From the NCBI GenBank assembly GCA_025618425.1, contig CM046852.1:4032316-4096315 (forward strand): 64,000 bases of DNA, read 5' to 3'. Each line of letters begins with the position of its first letter. Positions within the stretch are counted from its first letter, which is position 1. Source of the stretch: Heliocidaris tuberculata. Taxonomy: Eukaryota; Echinodermata; Echinoidea; Camarodonta; Echinometridae. The position numbers and the translations under genes were made by a program. Of this stretch, positions 46,606-59,911 are shown one piece after another. The notes under the pieces were generated by a model. It was not told the origin of the DNA and did not search any database. It was given only the letters and a program-made list of their open reading frames with translations.

Positions 46606-47196
46606 TTAAAGGAGAATGAAACCCTGGGGTTAAATCAATTTTAATAAAAAGAAAGGATAGAGAGAAGCAATTTTTAAAAAGTTCCATCAAAATCGGTTAC
46701 GAAATGAAAAAAAGTTATGAAAGTTTGAAAAGTCTCAATTCACTTTCTATGGCGATTCTCAAATTGGCAATGTTGCTTCAAAATGACAGGTTTAGTAGTA
46801 CAACTCTCCATATGTTTTGTACACAAAATTTCACATTTTTTCCATTATCTCTAAAGATGCTGCTTGTCTTTTTGTGAACTCAACATATGTTGAGTCAAAT
46901 ACATTTTCCCATGATATATCTTGAGCTAAGAAGGAGACAAGCAGCATCTTTAGAGATAATGGAGAAAATATGAAATTTCGTGTACAAAACATATGGAGAG
47001 TTGTACTACTAAACCTGTCACTTTGAAGCAACATTGCCAATTTGAGGATCACCATAGAAAGTAAATTGATACTTTTCAAACTTTCATAACTTTCTCATTT
47101 CTTAACCGATTTTGATGGAACTTTTTTTAAAATTGCTTCTCTCTATCCTCTCTTTTCATTAAAATATATTTCCCCCAGGGTTTCATTCTCATTTAA
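46606..47196. mobile_element. TTAA-flanked near-palindromic MITE-C
   Basis: TTAA at 46606-46609 and 47193-47196. The ends are AGGAGAATGAAACCCTGGGG and, reversed, ATGAGAATGAAACCCTGGGG. The arms run about 280 bases each and meet near 46890 around CTCAACATATGTTGAG, so almost the entire 591 bases forms one hairpin. The inner arm motif AAATCGGTTACGAAATGA resembles MITE-A and MITE-B. Confidence 0.9.
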
Positions 47197-47701
47197 CGAT
47201 GCATGTGTACAAATCGGAATACATCTAGGTGAACTGTCATTTTCTTCAAGATACAGTCCCACCCAATTGAGCACTTCTGTACATGGGTCACACCCGAGGG
47301 GATCTACATGGTATCACTCTATTATGAAGATGAAACATTAGAAGAAATGAACAATAACAATATCATATTAACTTTCGATAGAATGTGATTAACCCAGTTA
47401 CACTGTATCATGTATAGTGAAATGAAATTAATAACGTTTGATATGCTAGTGCGAAACATTTCCTTGTGTAATGTCTTGTTAAAAGTACTACTGAAATTCT
47501 GAAAATGACAAATTTGAATTTTTCATAGAATTTCCACAACCCCTAATATTTACATTGAATATTCAAAAGACTCCCCGCCCCCCAAAACCACACACACGCA
47601 CGCATGATATTTAGCTTTTTTAAGTATGATGTTGCATTTAGCTGGCCCAATAAACATTTATACTGGAGGCCCATGCCTAAGAATGACATCAGCGCAAGTG
47701 C

Positions 47702-47747
<46 letters not shown>

Positions 47748-48568
47748 AAATGCAGTTTTATCAACAATACTCAATTATGATCTTTAACTTTCCCATTCTG
47801 TATGTAAAAGTTTATCACTCCCCAGGATCAGGAAACTACTAAACCACAAACGCAGGAAACATCATGGACACGGTAGCAAAGTCCATCATATTCCTATGAA
47901 ATACACACTTCTTCCGGGTTTCTAATGTCCTTACCATACGCGTAATTACTCACTGACGTACTACCATCATTCAAGGGCGTGGCCGTCGTAAGCCCCCCCC
48001 CCCCCCTCCCCCACTTCCTCAAGTTTGCAGGACCAGAAAATTGACTCAATACAATAGACATGATAGAAATGGGTGGAATCCTTGGTTTACAGTACTATAG
48101 TGCTTAAACATTGAACATTCTGGTGAACATGCTCAAGCCCCCCCCCCCCCCCCACCCCTCCCTCCACACCATGTCGAGTCTGAAAAATTTCGCGCCCCTA
48201 CCCCTTAAGGCAATTTCCAGATACACCACTGGATATTCTAGTGATGAGGAAATACCATTTCTCAAAGCAGCAGTTTACTCCAATATTGCGATGACATACT
48301 GTACATGGAATGTTTATCATGTTTATGTGTAATAACAATAATCATTAATTTGACCATTATAGTATTATACTATGGTTTAGGCCTACCTAAATTTCATTTT
48401 CAGATATTGAATGATGCTAGGTATTTTGATGATATTCTTCTCCCTATGATATTTGCTGATTCTGACTGAATCTTTCTCTGGTGTTATATGGGACTGGAAA
48501 TAAACGAACCTAGATATTTCCTTTCTAGACCTAACTAAGCGTGTTTATACCCTAAAATAATTGAATAT

Positions 48569-48572
<4 letters not shown>
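47197..48572. other. Unassigned sequence with C-tracts
   Basis: No gene signal. A C-then-(CT)n compound lies at 47701-47744, and C-runs at about 47993-48006 and 48129-48143. Confidence 0.5.
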
Positions 48573-48605
<33 letters not shown>

Positions 48606-48970
48606 GGATTTATATAGCGCCTTTTCTAAAGGATACAAGGCGCTTGTCAATTAGTCTATTTAACAGAGTTGTACAAGTAAATTTTCAGGTGTTTTTTGAA
48701 GATGTCTAGTGAAGCACTGTTTCTTAGAAATGATGGGAGATTGTTCCAGAGACGTGGGGCTAGGTACTGAAAGGATTTTAAGCCAGCTTGTTTATGGGAT
48801 TTGGGAATGACAAAAGAAGGAGCTGATGCAGAATATGACGTTCTATGTTGCTGAAAGAGTGAGGAGATGTATACAGGAAGTGTATTTGCCATAGATTTAA
48901 AAGTTTGAACGAGTATTCGGTATTGTATTCTATCAGCAACTGGGAGCCAGTGCAATTCGTGCACTGGCTC
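48573..48970 (-). mobile_element. 5'-truncated L2/CR1-like LINE
   Basis: On the minus strand a reverse transcriptase C-terminus is followed by a 3' UTR with paired segments AAGCGCCTT and AAAGGCGCTATATAAATCC, ending in (ATT)n at 48573-48603. That stem plus ATT-repeat tail is characteristic of L2/CR1-group LINEs. The 5' end is lost at about 48965. Confidence 0.85.
48656..48968 (-). pseudogene. Reverse transcriptase C-terminal fragment
   Basis: About 100 residues match the region after the RT catalytic domain in jockey/L2/CR1 ORF2 proteins: ELHWLPV, then R..Y.ILV.TFKS....LP.YIS.L, then G.KSF.YLAPRLWNNLP, then LD.FKKHLK.YL. The natural stop codon is retained (TAG on the minus strand, immediately downstream of the VK codons). 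No frameshift is seen in this part, but the palm and endonuclease domains are absent, so it cannot be functional. The frame stays open upstream to 49066 in non-homologous sequence. Confidence 0.85.
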
Positions 48971-49812
48971 GTTGTTTAGTCCACAACAATGGAAACGTAT
49001 ATTGTTGCGTATAACTATATCTAAAAAAACTGAGGCGTAAACATATCTACAAACCAAATCATGCAAGGAATTGAAAAAAGTGCTCTACATACCTGTGGTC
49101 AAATCCACAAAATCATGAAAAAGAACGACAATATTTATTGGATGTTTACAAAATATTTTTATTACTTAAACAAATGTTTACACCCAAAAGAAAAAAAAAA
49201 CATCAATATTTAAATTAACTTTTAGAGCAACCAACATGACTCGTGATAATCATTCCTATGCCAAATACATGGATATCGCCTAAAAATGAAAATGAAAGAT
49301 GAAATACTGCTCTCGATTTCTTTTTCAGTTATGTTACTCAGAAAAGTAAAGTATATTGTCAGCTGAACAGAAATTAAAGTCAAAATATTTTTCCTTAATA
49401 TCTTCAGTATATTTTCCATAAATAGTCATATCATGGTGACCAGTCATGTCAGTAAAACGTAATTGTTTGTTAAATTGCAAAGATCTGAAAGATCTCTTCA
49501 TATTACATGACAATGACATTATCAAAGATACAAAAACAACATATGGGCGTATAGCGACTGTACTCTTACTCTTATTCTGGGCTCACATTTCGCTAAAATA
49601 AAAATAATTTATGTCTGATCAGCTATGAGCAACTTCCTGCGAAACTGACTTAGTTTGTCCGATGATTAGGCAACATTCCGTCAATAATGATAATTTTTAA
49701 AACAAACCAGGCAGAATATTTTGTGAATAGGGCGTGTATTATTAAAAAGATGTCTACCCTCAACAAATTTCCTGGCAGTCAGGATGCCGGGAATGCCCGT
49801 TTTTCCACAGTT
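48971..49812. other. Unassigned AT-rich sequence
   Basis: No gene signal. A poly-A run lies at about 49189-49200. Confidence 0.5.
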
Positions 49813-49975
49813 TTTTTGATCGGAAATCAGCATATATTTACAATCGCCCGACATAAAATTACAGTCTTTTTCCTGTAACAACAGCAAGTTTGCTGGGTGA
49901 TTGTAAACATATATGCTGATTTCCGGTAAACCACCAAACTTGCTGTTGTTTTACAGGAAAAAGACTGTAAAATTG
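49813..49975. repeat. Interlocked inverted repeats (A-B-A'-B')
   Basis: Segment A (CGGAAATCAGCATATATTTA) is at about 49820 and its inverse at about 49898-49926. Segment B (TTACAGTCTTTTTCCTGTAA) is at about 49860 and its inverse at about 49936-49970. The order A, B, A', B' cannot form two simple nested hairpins at once. It is probably an inserted or rearranged foldback MITE. Confidence 0.8.
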
Positions 49976-50246
49976 AAATAACGGCAACAACTTGTAATTT
50001 CAAGGGCCAAAAAACCCTGTAGTTTTACAGTTCTGTCTTGACAGTGCATGTTTGGGCATTATCTTCGCAATACATCGAGAAAAATCATTTACAGTATGAA
50101 ATTTGGTGCCTGTGATGTAGGGTGAATCATCTGTAAATTATTACAGCTTAAACTGACATGCGGGTATTTAACATTAATTATAAGTTCTAAAATTCTAACA
50201 ATGAAAGCGGGTTGTTTTGAATTCTACATATTCGTATATCATTATC

Positions 50247-50299
<53 letters not shown>

Positions 50300-50799
50300 C
50301 CGTGATGTTTTCATGAACCAAAACAACCAGAGAGGTTTCACTTGATAAATTGTAAACCACATTATTTGTCTATTTCTCTGCTGATCAGCAGATTCACCTT
50401 TCACATATAGTGAATTTAGTTGGATTAACTACAAAATGCCTTATATATAGCTTTTGTAGTTAATTCTGTTCCTCCAAAATTATGCTTTCATTAATACGAC
50501 AGCTTTGGAATCTCCCAAAGGCAATATGATTTTTGGCGGAGCAGATGTCGAGCGCTTGTGCATGACAGATTGCCAAAAAAGTATAATTATATCATCAATC
50601 TGGAACAAATATGTCATAAAGTATACCCTAAAGTGCAAATCGGTCCTTAAGAGTAACACAAATATTCATGGAGCGTGATTTCTGGTATGAAAATTACATT
50701 TTAGATATAAAACTTCTCGTTTATAATATCTTTTTTAAAAGGCAAGTGTTCCTTCCCCGTGAGATATACCTTCTTCAAATCAGTCAATGTGTAAATTCT
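49976..50799. other. Unassigned sequence with (CAA)n
   Basis: No gene signal. A (CAA)n run of about 18 units lies at 50246-50300. Confidence 0.5.
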
Positions 50800-50825
50800 T
50801 CTCCCTCTGTCTCTGTCTGTCTATT

Positions 50826-50862
<37 letters not shown>

Positions 50863-51075
50863 GTCTATCTTTCTCTCTCTCTCTCTCTCCCTCTCCACCT
50901 TTCTGTATTTATATCTCTCTCCCTCTGTCTCTCCATCTCACTCTCACTCCATCCGTCTATCTCTCTCCCTGTCTATTTTTTTTGTCCCTCCGTGTTTCTA
51001 TCTCCTCCCTCTTTCTCTCCTTCTCACTATCTCTCTCCTTCTTTCTATCTCTCTTCCCATCTATCTTTCTATCTT

Positions 51076-51113
<38 letters not shown>

Positions 51114-51272
51114 TCGCTCCATCTTCCTGTCTCTTCCCCCCTCTCTCTCCATCTTTCTATTTCTCTTCCCATCGATTTTCTATATTTCCATCTCTCTCTC
51201 TTTCTCTCTCTCTCTCCTTATCTATGTTTGCTATCCCTTCCCCTTTCTCTCTCTCTCTCTCTCTCTGACTCT
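50800..51272. repeat. (CT)n/(CTGT)n pyrimidine tract
   Basis: About 470 bases of CT-rich sequence with CTGT, CTAT and CCAT interruptions. Ser/Leu-rich frames of up to 214 codons over it are artefacts. Confidence 0.95.
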
Positions 51273-53623
51273 CTCGTCAATCATTATCATCCCCCGCGAA
51301 TATGCCTTATAATTTGACAAACATCAAGAATACCAATTGAGGGATTTTACCTATTAATGTTCACACTTGCGTATCTCTTCAGAAGGTTAATAATCCAGGA
51401 CAAGACAACTGCTATGTATTTATCATTCTAGTCACTAGCGTAGCTAGAGGGCGGCACGAGGCACGGGGTACATACCCTCCCCCATAACGAATTGTGAAAA
51501 AGAAAGAGATAGAAAGACGGGAGTATGGGTAAGACAGCGTGAAAAAAATTAAACAACCCCTCCTACCACCCCCCCCCCCTCCTCACTCGATTGCTTGTTC
51601 TCCCGCATTTTATTAGTATTAACACTTGTGCCCCCTTAAAGCCTGGACCTACACTATAACTGATACGCCTCTGATTCTAGTCTAATGTCGACGACCGACT
51701 GTTGTGTATTTTGAGGTAACTATGATATTTCCCCAGCGATATGAATGAGAATGAATGATACCAAGTGTTTATCATAAATTCTCTTAGATGGCATAAAACG
51801 TGCGAGTATTGGCTTTAGTTTACGTGTCTTTTAACATTGTTTGATAAACAGATAATTATATTTAGATAAAGCGGAATGAGTTACAGGTCTTTTGATTAAA
51901 CAAGACGACTTGCAATATCGTTTACTTTATGAACGTGACCTCACTTAGATAAAGATGAAATGAAGATAAAGAGACGTAAAATAATCATATAAGGTACAAA
52001 ATAATCCACATTATTTTGCATAATCATGTAGGTCTCTTCATCATAATTTTCTCTTCTTTCTTCTAATTCTATATATCATTTCCTAAAAGAGTTTCTTTAC
52101 TTTCATATCAAGCCATTGGTCCTTTCCCGAACACTTTCAAGACCATCATACTATAATTAATTATTCACATAATGTACATTATTGTTGCATGATAATGCAT
52201 AACAAAGTAATAAAATCTGTAATGGTGCAAACTACATGATCGTCGATTAAGTTTAGTTGAGACAGATCGTGCGTCTTAATAGCCAGTCATCGTTTAAACT
52301 TAGTAATTTCAAGTATCATTATATTTCGCATAATCTTATAATAGTTGTTGTTTCCACTGATGGTTTCTCTTCTTCTCTTTTCTCATTTTCCTTGATCTCA
52401 CCCACTTCGCCTTTGTGCCCTCTTCTTCTTTTATCTTTCATCCTTCTTTTTCTTACTCTCCATCACAACTTTTTTTTGCAATGTCCGCCCTTTTTTGGTA
52501 TGTATCGCTTGAACACGAGGTATGTAAACTGGTAAAAGAAAAATGTTTGCAGTGCACAATAATCTGATATAACTTTACAAAATTGAATAAGAGCGATCTT
52601 TATCAGATTACGTTGACATTGCATGCGTCATTACCAATAATAACAACATATTACTCTATATTTCTACAATACGAAAGAATCTCCTAATTCGGATAGATGG
52701 GGAAGTTTCATCTCCCTGTGGTCATTATAAATAGAGGCATTTCGTTTATTCCTTTGTATCTTGTATGCTATTCCCTAAACCATGTTTTGAATGAACACTG
52801 CGGAGAAGAGATGCTGCATGCCAGTTTTGGCACGCGCACTCGCTCTCGTGCTCCCCGGAGTGCCCGCGGGGTGCTAGACAGTCGCGCGCCTCGGTCGGCT
52901 GCATAGGGCAAAGATGAAAAACAAAACATAGAAGATGAAGAGGAGAAAGGAGACAGGAAAGAAAGAGAAGATAAGAATGATATACGGTGGGAAGGAGATA
53001 AAGAGAGAACAACAGTCATGAAGTTCATAAATTTGATACCCTCGTAGTGCATGCTCAGCTTAGTCATGAAAATGATGCATCTCAGTTGCTATAAATCATT
53101 TTCTGATGACTTCACATTGAAATACATCTACCGTGTAAAACTGGAGTCACTATAGACGCGCTTAGGGGTGGGGGCGGGGGCAAAGCTTTCCTGCGTTTGC
53201 TAATGGGTAGAAGGTAATGCCACATGACGACAAGATATTAGACCTTGTTTTACAAAATTATTCAGTGTCCTTTAACTCATACATGTACATCACGAAACGT
53301 CCTTGTTATTTTTACATTTGGGGGAATGATATCTTTCCCCCGCCCCTTCATCACATGGCAACAACGGAAGGGAAAGAGGGAAAGGAGAGTGAATGGGGAG
53401 AAACAAAATTGTAATAGAGTAGAAAATAAGTTTTCATACTAACGAAAGGGTATCCCTCTTCCTCTAATTATATCAACTTAATATTAGGCCAGTGACCCCC
53501 CCCCCCCCCCCCCATAACTAGGTCTGTGTCAAACCACTGTCTTCAATCCGTTGACGTCTGAATTCTTATATTCCCCATAGGTTTAATACAGGGGATAAGC
53601 AACGGGTTAAATCAGGAGTAGAA
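51273..53623. other. Unassigned interval with CpG-rich patch
   Basis: No gene was recognised over 2.3 kb. At about 52828-52905 there is a sharp CpG-rich patch (CGCGCACTCGCTCTCGTGC, GCCCGCGGGG, GTCGCGCGCCTCGGTCGG) in otherwise AT-rich DNA. C-runs at about 51570-51579 and 53497-53513. Confidence 0.45.
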
Positions 53624-54070
53624 ATGAATAACTCATTGCCAGGACTAGTATGCAAGAAGGGCGTTAACTCATATACTTTAACACAGCGTTAACGTCCTTC
53701 TAGCTCTATATAGATGATATGTTATAATGCAGAAAATGAGGAAGGAGAGGAAAAAATGTCACTTAGTTCGAGAGGGAACATGAACATGATGAAGCGAGAC
53801 ATGCCAGAAGGAGAATGTCATCACACATGATGATGATGATGAGCTGTTATTGAACAACTCATGGCTAGTATGTAAGAAGGGCGTTAACTCATATACTTAA
53901 ACATAGAGTTAACGTCCTTCTGGCTCTAAATAGATGATATGTTATAATGCTGAACATGAGATGGGAGAGGGAAAAAATAGTCACTTGTTTCGACAGAACA
54001 TGAAGCGAGACATGCCAGAAGGAGAATATCATCACACATGATGATGGTGATGAGAAGTTATTGATTGATG
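53624..54070. repeat. Two tandem units of about 226 bp with internal hairpins
   Basis: AACTCAT is followed by GGCTAGTATG-type sequence at 53630 and 53856, then AGAAGGGCGTTAACTCATA, a loop, and AGTTAACGTCCTTCT-type inverse arms (53655-53701 and 53875-53921). GAAGCGAGACATGCCAGAAG and a (GAT)n stretch end each unit. The hairpin is related to 63627-63686. Confidence 0.85.
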
Positions 54071-55497
54071 CCTTCCAGGACCCTGCTGCCTGGTGATGAG
54101 ATGGTATTAGGATCTGGGAAGGAGAAAACATGACTTGCTGGACAAAAACTGCTGGAAGGGTATTCATTCCATAAATATATGAGCATGATGAGGGGGACAT
54201 TGGTTAGGATGCATAGAATATGCCCATCCATCGGGGACGAAACCTCCCCACCCCAACCACACCAAGCCCCCAATCGAGACAACCCCCCCCCCCCAAAAAA
54301 AAAAAGGAGAAAAAAGACATTATGGCTAAAATCGCAATATTTCAGGGAAACAGTCCACCCGTGGGTCTTGAAATGACCAGTGGAATGTCCGATATCTCAA
54401 TTGTTTCCGTGAAAAATAATGTCGGTGTAAATTATCCCCCCCCCCCCTTCTGAAAATATTGGGGCCTCCCCTGAAATAGACTTAGCTTTATTATCATAGA
54501 TCCCTTATACCCTTCATGCCCTTTCTCTCACAAAAAAGGTGTACTCATAATGTAGCGCCATTTATATTGACTACAAAATGAAATAGTAGACGTGACATGG
54601 GGACAGTCTCCCCCACCCCAACTTTAACCCCCCCCCCCCCTCCCTCATGAATGCTGACACCGTAACTATTACCATTGTTACTACCATGTTTGAAATGGTC
54701 ATTTAGCAAGAAGCTATTGCTTGGTTAGATTGTTCAGTTTGAACGGGGAGGTCCCCTTCCACCTCCCTGGTTTGAACTTACTAATAATTGACTCTTCAAT
54801 ATTAGCATGCATTTCAATAGACCAATTTCAATTTTAAGAAGGGCCTACTTTATTTTTATGCTTGTAATTCATGTGACCCTTCTTGGACTGGTTTTCCATG
54901 TGACACAATACCCTTATCACTGTCTAACCACAATTAATTAAATGTCTCTGCACATTAATCTATATGACTATCGTTTATATTACATGAGGCGACGGTAGTC
55001 TGTAACTGTAATCAATTAAGCATTTATGCATGCTTTATAGATTGGCTTCAGTCCCATTCGTGGCCAAGGATGTTGGTTCTTGGAATTGCGTAACGAGGGT
55101 CTATATATTGAGGGGGCATCGGCATATCGGGAGGGGAATACAGGTCTTATTCGATGGATGAAATACAATTGAACAATGTCATTAATTATGGGAAGGGTGT
55201 AATAAGCCAGGGTAACTGAGTCTTTTTTTTCCCACATTCGCTTTCTCCCTCTCCCCTTTTTCTTTCCCCTTTTTTCAACATTTGACTGGAAGGCACGTTC
55301 CCCCTGTGCCCCCATGTAGCTACGCCACTGGGTTACTGTCATATATATCATCGGTAGTGTTTAATAAGATTCTTTGAGGCAGCGCCAGGGTTGTGGTGAA
55401 GCTCAACTCGTTCCGTTTTGGTGGAGAACCAATGCCCTGGGGTTGAGTGATGGGGGAAGGAGATCAAAACAATGATGAGCACTCATGTACTGATATC
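54071..55497. other. Unassigned sequence with C-tracts
   Basis: No gene. C-runs at about 54283, 54437 and 54630. TAGCTACGCCACTG at about 55317 is a hAT-type terminus in minus orientation. Confidence 0.5.
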
Positions 55498-55744
55498 TAG
55501 TGGCGAAGCTTAAAGGGGAAGGGGCTACGTGCCACCCCCCCCCCTTCCTCATTGCATGGCGAGGAAAAGAGAAAGAGAAAATGAAGAGATAATGGAAGGC
55601 AAAGTGACGAAAGGATGATTTCCTTCAAACCCCTCCCCTTACATAATGGCATTGTTCTCTCGAATTTCGTCACCTAGAAAGACCGCCCCTCCCCGTCCAT
55701 GACACCAGTGCCCCCTCAATGACTGGAGCCACGCTACGCCACTG
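55498..55744. mobile_element. hAT-like MITE candidate, AGTGGCGAAGC ends
   Basis: The left end AGTGGCGAAGCTT and the right end GCTACGCCACT are inverted with one mismatch over 11 bases. No matching 8-bp duplication was found at the edges, so the borders or the integrity are uncertain. Confidence 0.5.
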
Positions 55745-57112
<1,368 letters not shown>

Positions 57113-57115
<3 letters not shown>

Positions 57116-57185
57116 GTGGGTTTTTGTATAGCGCACATGTCTGTCAGATTTGACACTCCTGGCGCTCCACAAATAATGTCAATTG
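57113..57185 (-). mobile_element. LINE/SINE 3' tail scar next to (AAT)n
   Basis: On the minus strand GGAGCGCCAGGAG, then GCGCTATACAAAAACCCAC runs directly into (ATT)n. This matches the stem-and-tail plan at 48573-48655. The adjacent (AAT)n probably grew from this retroelement tail. Confidence 0.6.
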
Positions 57186-58639
57186 ATAATACCTTAGTCA
57201 TTATGATTCATAGCTTTTTTGAATTTCAAGTGTTCCCTTTATCAAAATATCATCGGCATTAACTGTCGTTAGGAAATGAGGTTAACTTCTCACTTCTCAC
57301 TTCTCACTATACTCTACCTTTAAAGGTAGCTTCAATCAATTGTGTCAACCGTTTGTCAGTCATATTGTGTCATGATCAGTCATTGTAGCAGTTACATAAG
57401 AACTGATGATTTACTCTTTTAAGTTCATTTAAAATTGGCTCACATTACCATTACAAGGTAATTATTTTGATAATATGCGCTTTATCAGTGTTGAGATATA
57501 TGATAAACTCTATACTATTTAACATTACAACCTGTTGAGCTATATATAAAACGTATCATGAATACTGTACAATAAAAAAAAAGAAATAGATGATGGATTG
57601 ATTTTGACTTTTAGAGCCATAAATGTCCGATTTGTGTTATTTTGTTTTCAACACTGTCGTATAATTAGGCTACCGCCCTTTACTAGCCTGTGTTATATTG
57701 CATTGCTTAAAGGAACATATTTTTATTATCTTAACAATTTAGCTCTGTAATCCTGCTAGAATGACAGATTACATGAGAGACACCTATGAACCAAACCCTA
57801 TTCCCAAGTTCACAAATGGGCATAGGGATTTTAATGGTCACCGCCGTTTTACTTGGCGTAAATACTTTCATTAGATTCAAGAGATTACAAAGTGTTAGTA
57901 CGGATGAAATTATCATATCTTTTTTTCCCCTTCACATATTTCCTTTTATGTGGGAGTACACGCCGTCGGGGGCACTGAGAAATTTAGGGGCATGTCCCAA
58001 GCCCCCCTCCCCTGTCCCCCCCCCCCCCCCCTCCGGCTACGTCCCTGGTAAATGAATGGTCATGATTCTCAGCTACAACACGTCATTTTTGCCAGGGGCG
58101 GATCCAGAATTTAGCTAAGAAGGGGCCACAATCCGAGGAAGTACGCAATTATTAAAGGGGAACCTTTTTATGTTGTGTGTAATTTGGTATAATTATTTTG
58201 GTTTCAAAAGAGGGGCACGGACGGGTTGTGCCCCTCAAATCTACCATTAATGTATGCACCAAGCCCATATATTAAACTGATGATAATTCACGATTAATCA
58301 TTGGCATGATTGGTCTCACCCATAAGACAGGGATTAGGACAAGTGATATTGGATTAAGGCTGGATTAAAGACGAGTGGCAAGTGTTGAATAAATCCCTGT
58401 CTGTTCGTCCTATTTATAACAGGGTATCCTTTAAACATTGTGAAACTGCTACTTTTTTTGAAATCCAAATTACCATCATTTAATCCAATTCATGTGATTA
58501 AAAATTACAAGAGGAAATAGGGTATTTATTTATTTTTTTTAATTTTGAGATCGGGATTCAAGCTTCCAACCCGACATTGGGAAATTGCTCCTTCAACAGG
58601 TTCTCACCTTTCATTTTTTACATAATATCCTCAGCTGTT
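57186..58639. other. Unassigned sequence
   Basis: No gene. CTTCTCA is repeated three times at about 57288-57308. A C-run lies at about 58016-58031, and CAGGGGCGGATCCAG at 58095 is a hAT-type terminus without an identified partner. Confidence 0.5.
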
Positions 58640-59010
58640 TTCATCACCTCTCGTTCTATCTCTGTCTCTCTCTCTCTCTCTATGTCTCTGACTCTCTGTC
58701 TCTCTCTCTCTGTATTTCTCTGTCTCTCTCTTTCTCTCTCTACTCCCTCTCTCTTTTCTATGTAAATGTTTGTTTAGGTTGGTCTCTTGCTCTCTTTCTC
58801 TCTAACTAACTATCTCTGTATTCTGTCTGTTTCTCTTTCTCTCTCTTTCTATCTTTCTTTCTTCTATCAATTTCTGTACGTTTGTCTCTTTCTCTCCTTC
58901 CCCCTCTGTCTGTCTGTCTGTCTCTCTGTCTCTCTCCGAACCCAAATGTATGTGTGTTTCTTATTCTACCTTTCTCTTCATCCCACTCTCTCTCTCTCTC
59001 TCTCTTCACT
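58640..59010. repeat. (CT)n/(CTGT)n pyrimidine tract
   Basis: Interrupted CT-rich sequence; frames over it are low-complexity. Confidence 0.9.
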
Positions 59011-59677
59011 GACCAACAGGTCATGATTACTAATCATGAATGTTCAAGGCTAGGATATGTGCAGTTAGTCATCCCATTCAATTATAATCATGGTGTGTAA
59101 TAGATCGATTCGTTCATACGCCAGTCACATCTTCCAATCGACTCCAACCAGACCGATAATCGACAAAATTAATTTTATTCTTCTTTCTTTCTTTCTTTTA
59201 TTATTGCAGTCTATGTTTTAGTCAAAAATCAATATATAATGCATCCAGTTTTGTTATGAATAATATGTACAATTCTGTTATGAATGATTTGTACAATATG
59301 TATTTGATTTGAGAGAAAATGATAAAAAAATACCATTAAAAAAAAGTTATTGATCGGTGTATTATCGGTTTGGTTTAGGTCTCGTCGGTCTGACTGGGTA
59401 TTAACATTATTACGTATGAGAGCAATCACCTGTTGCAAACTGCCAATCGATACCATGAATAATGCATTACGAATATAATAAAGATGAAGATTTTGTATCA
59501 TTAGTTGATCAGCAAGCTATATTATATCAACTAGGCCATGGAGAGTGAGCCTGAACTCAAGGGCGTCGCTATACCATTTTTAAAGGAGGGGATATTGTCA
59601 AACCAAATATGCTGACATGTTAGCTGAGAATTTTCCAAGCCCCCCCCCCCAAAAAAAAAGGTCCTCAGACTTGTGAA
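59011..59677. other. Unassigned sequence; shared ATACGCCAGTCACA motif
   Basis: CGTTCATACGCCAGTCACAT at 59111 matches 9366. ACCAGACCGATAATCG (59146-59161) is roughly inverted by the TTATCGGTTTGG region (59363-59374), suggesting an old MITE spanning about 59100-59400. Confidence 0.4.
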
Positions 59678-59911
59678 ATAGACCTGTTCACAAATATATT
59701 CAAATTTTAAACATACTTTTAAAACAAAGGTTGTTCTTGACAACCTGAAAGCTTGTCAGAGGCTTGACAGACATAGCAACAAGTAATGTATGCAACTGGA
59801 TTCCAAGTATTGTAGTTCATTCATTAATAACAGGTTAATGGAATACCTCGTTTCTAGGACCCCAGGAAAGAAACATCCATAAATTTGAATACCTTTGTGA
59901 ACAGGTCTGTT
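59678..59911 (+). mobile_element. MITE-D copy 1
   Basis: The ends are ATAGACCTGTTCACAAA and, reversed, AACAGACCTGTTCACAAA. The interior has TTGTTCTTGACAACCTGA, ACATAGCAACAAGTAATG and CAGGAAAGAAACATCC. Other copies at 61595 and 63223. Confidence 0.85.

Noticed and set aside
50668..51312. 214-codon Ser/Leu-rich + frame resembling a membrane protein
   Set aside because: Generated by (CT)n; other registers are equally open.
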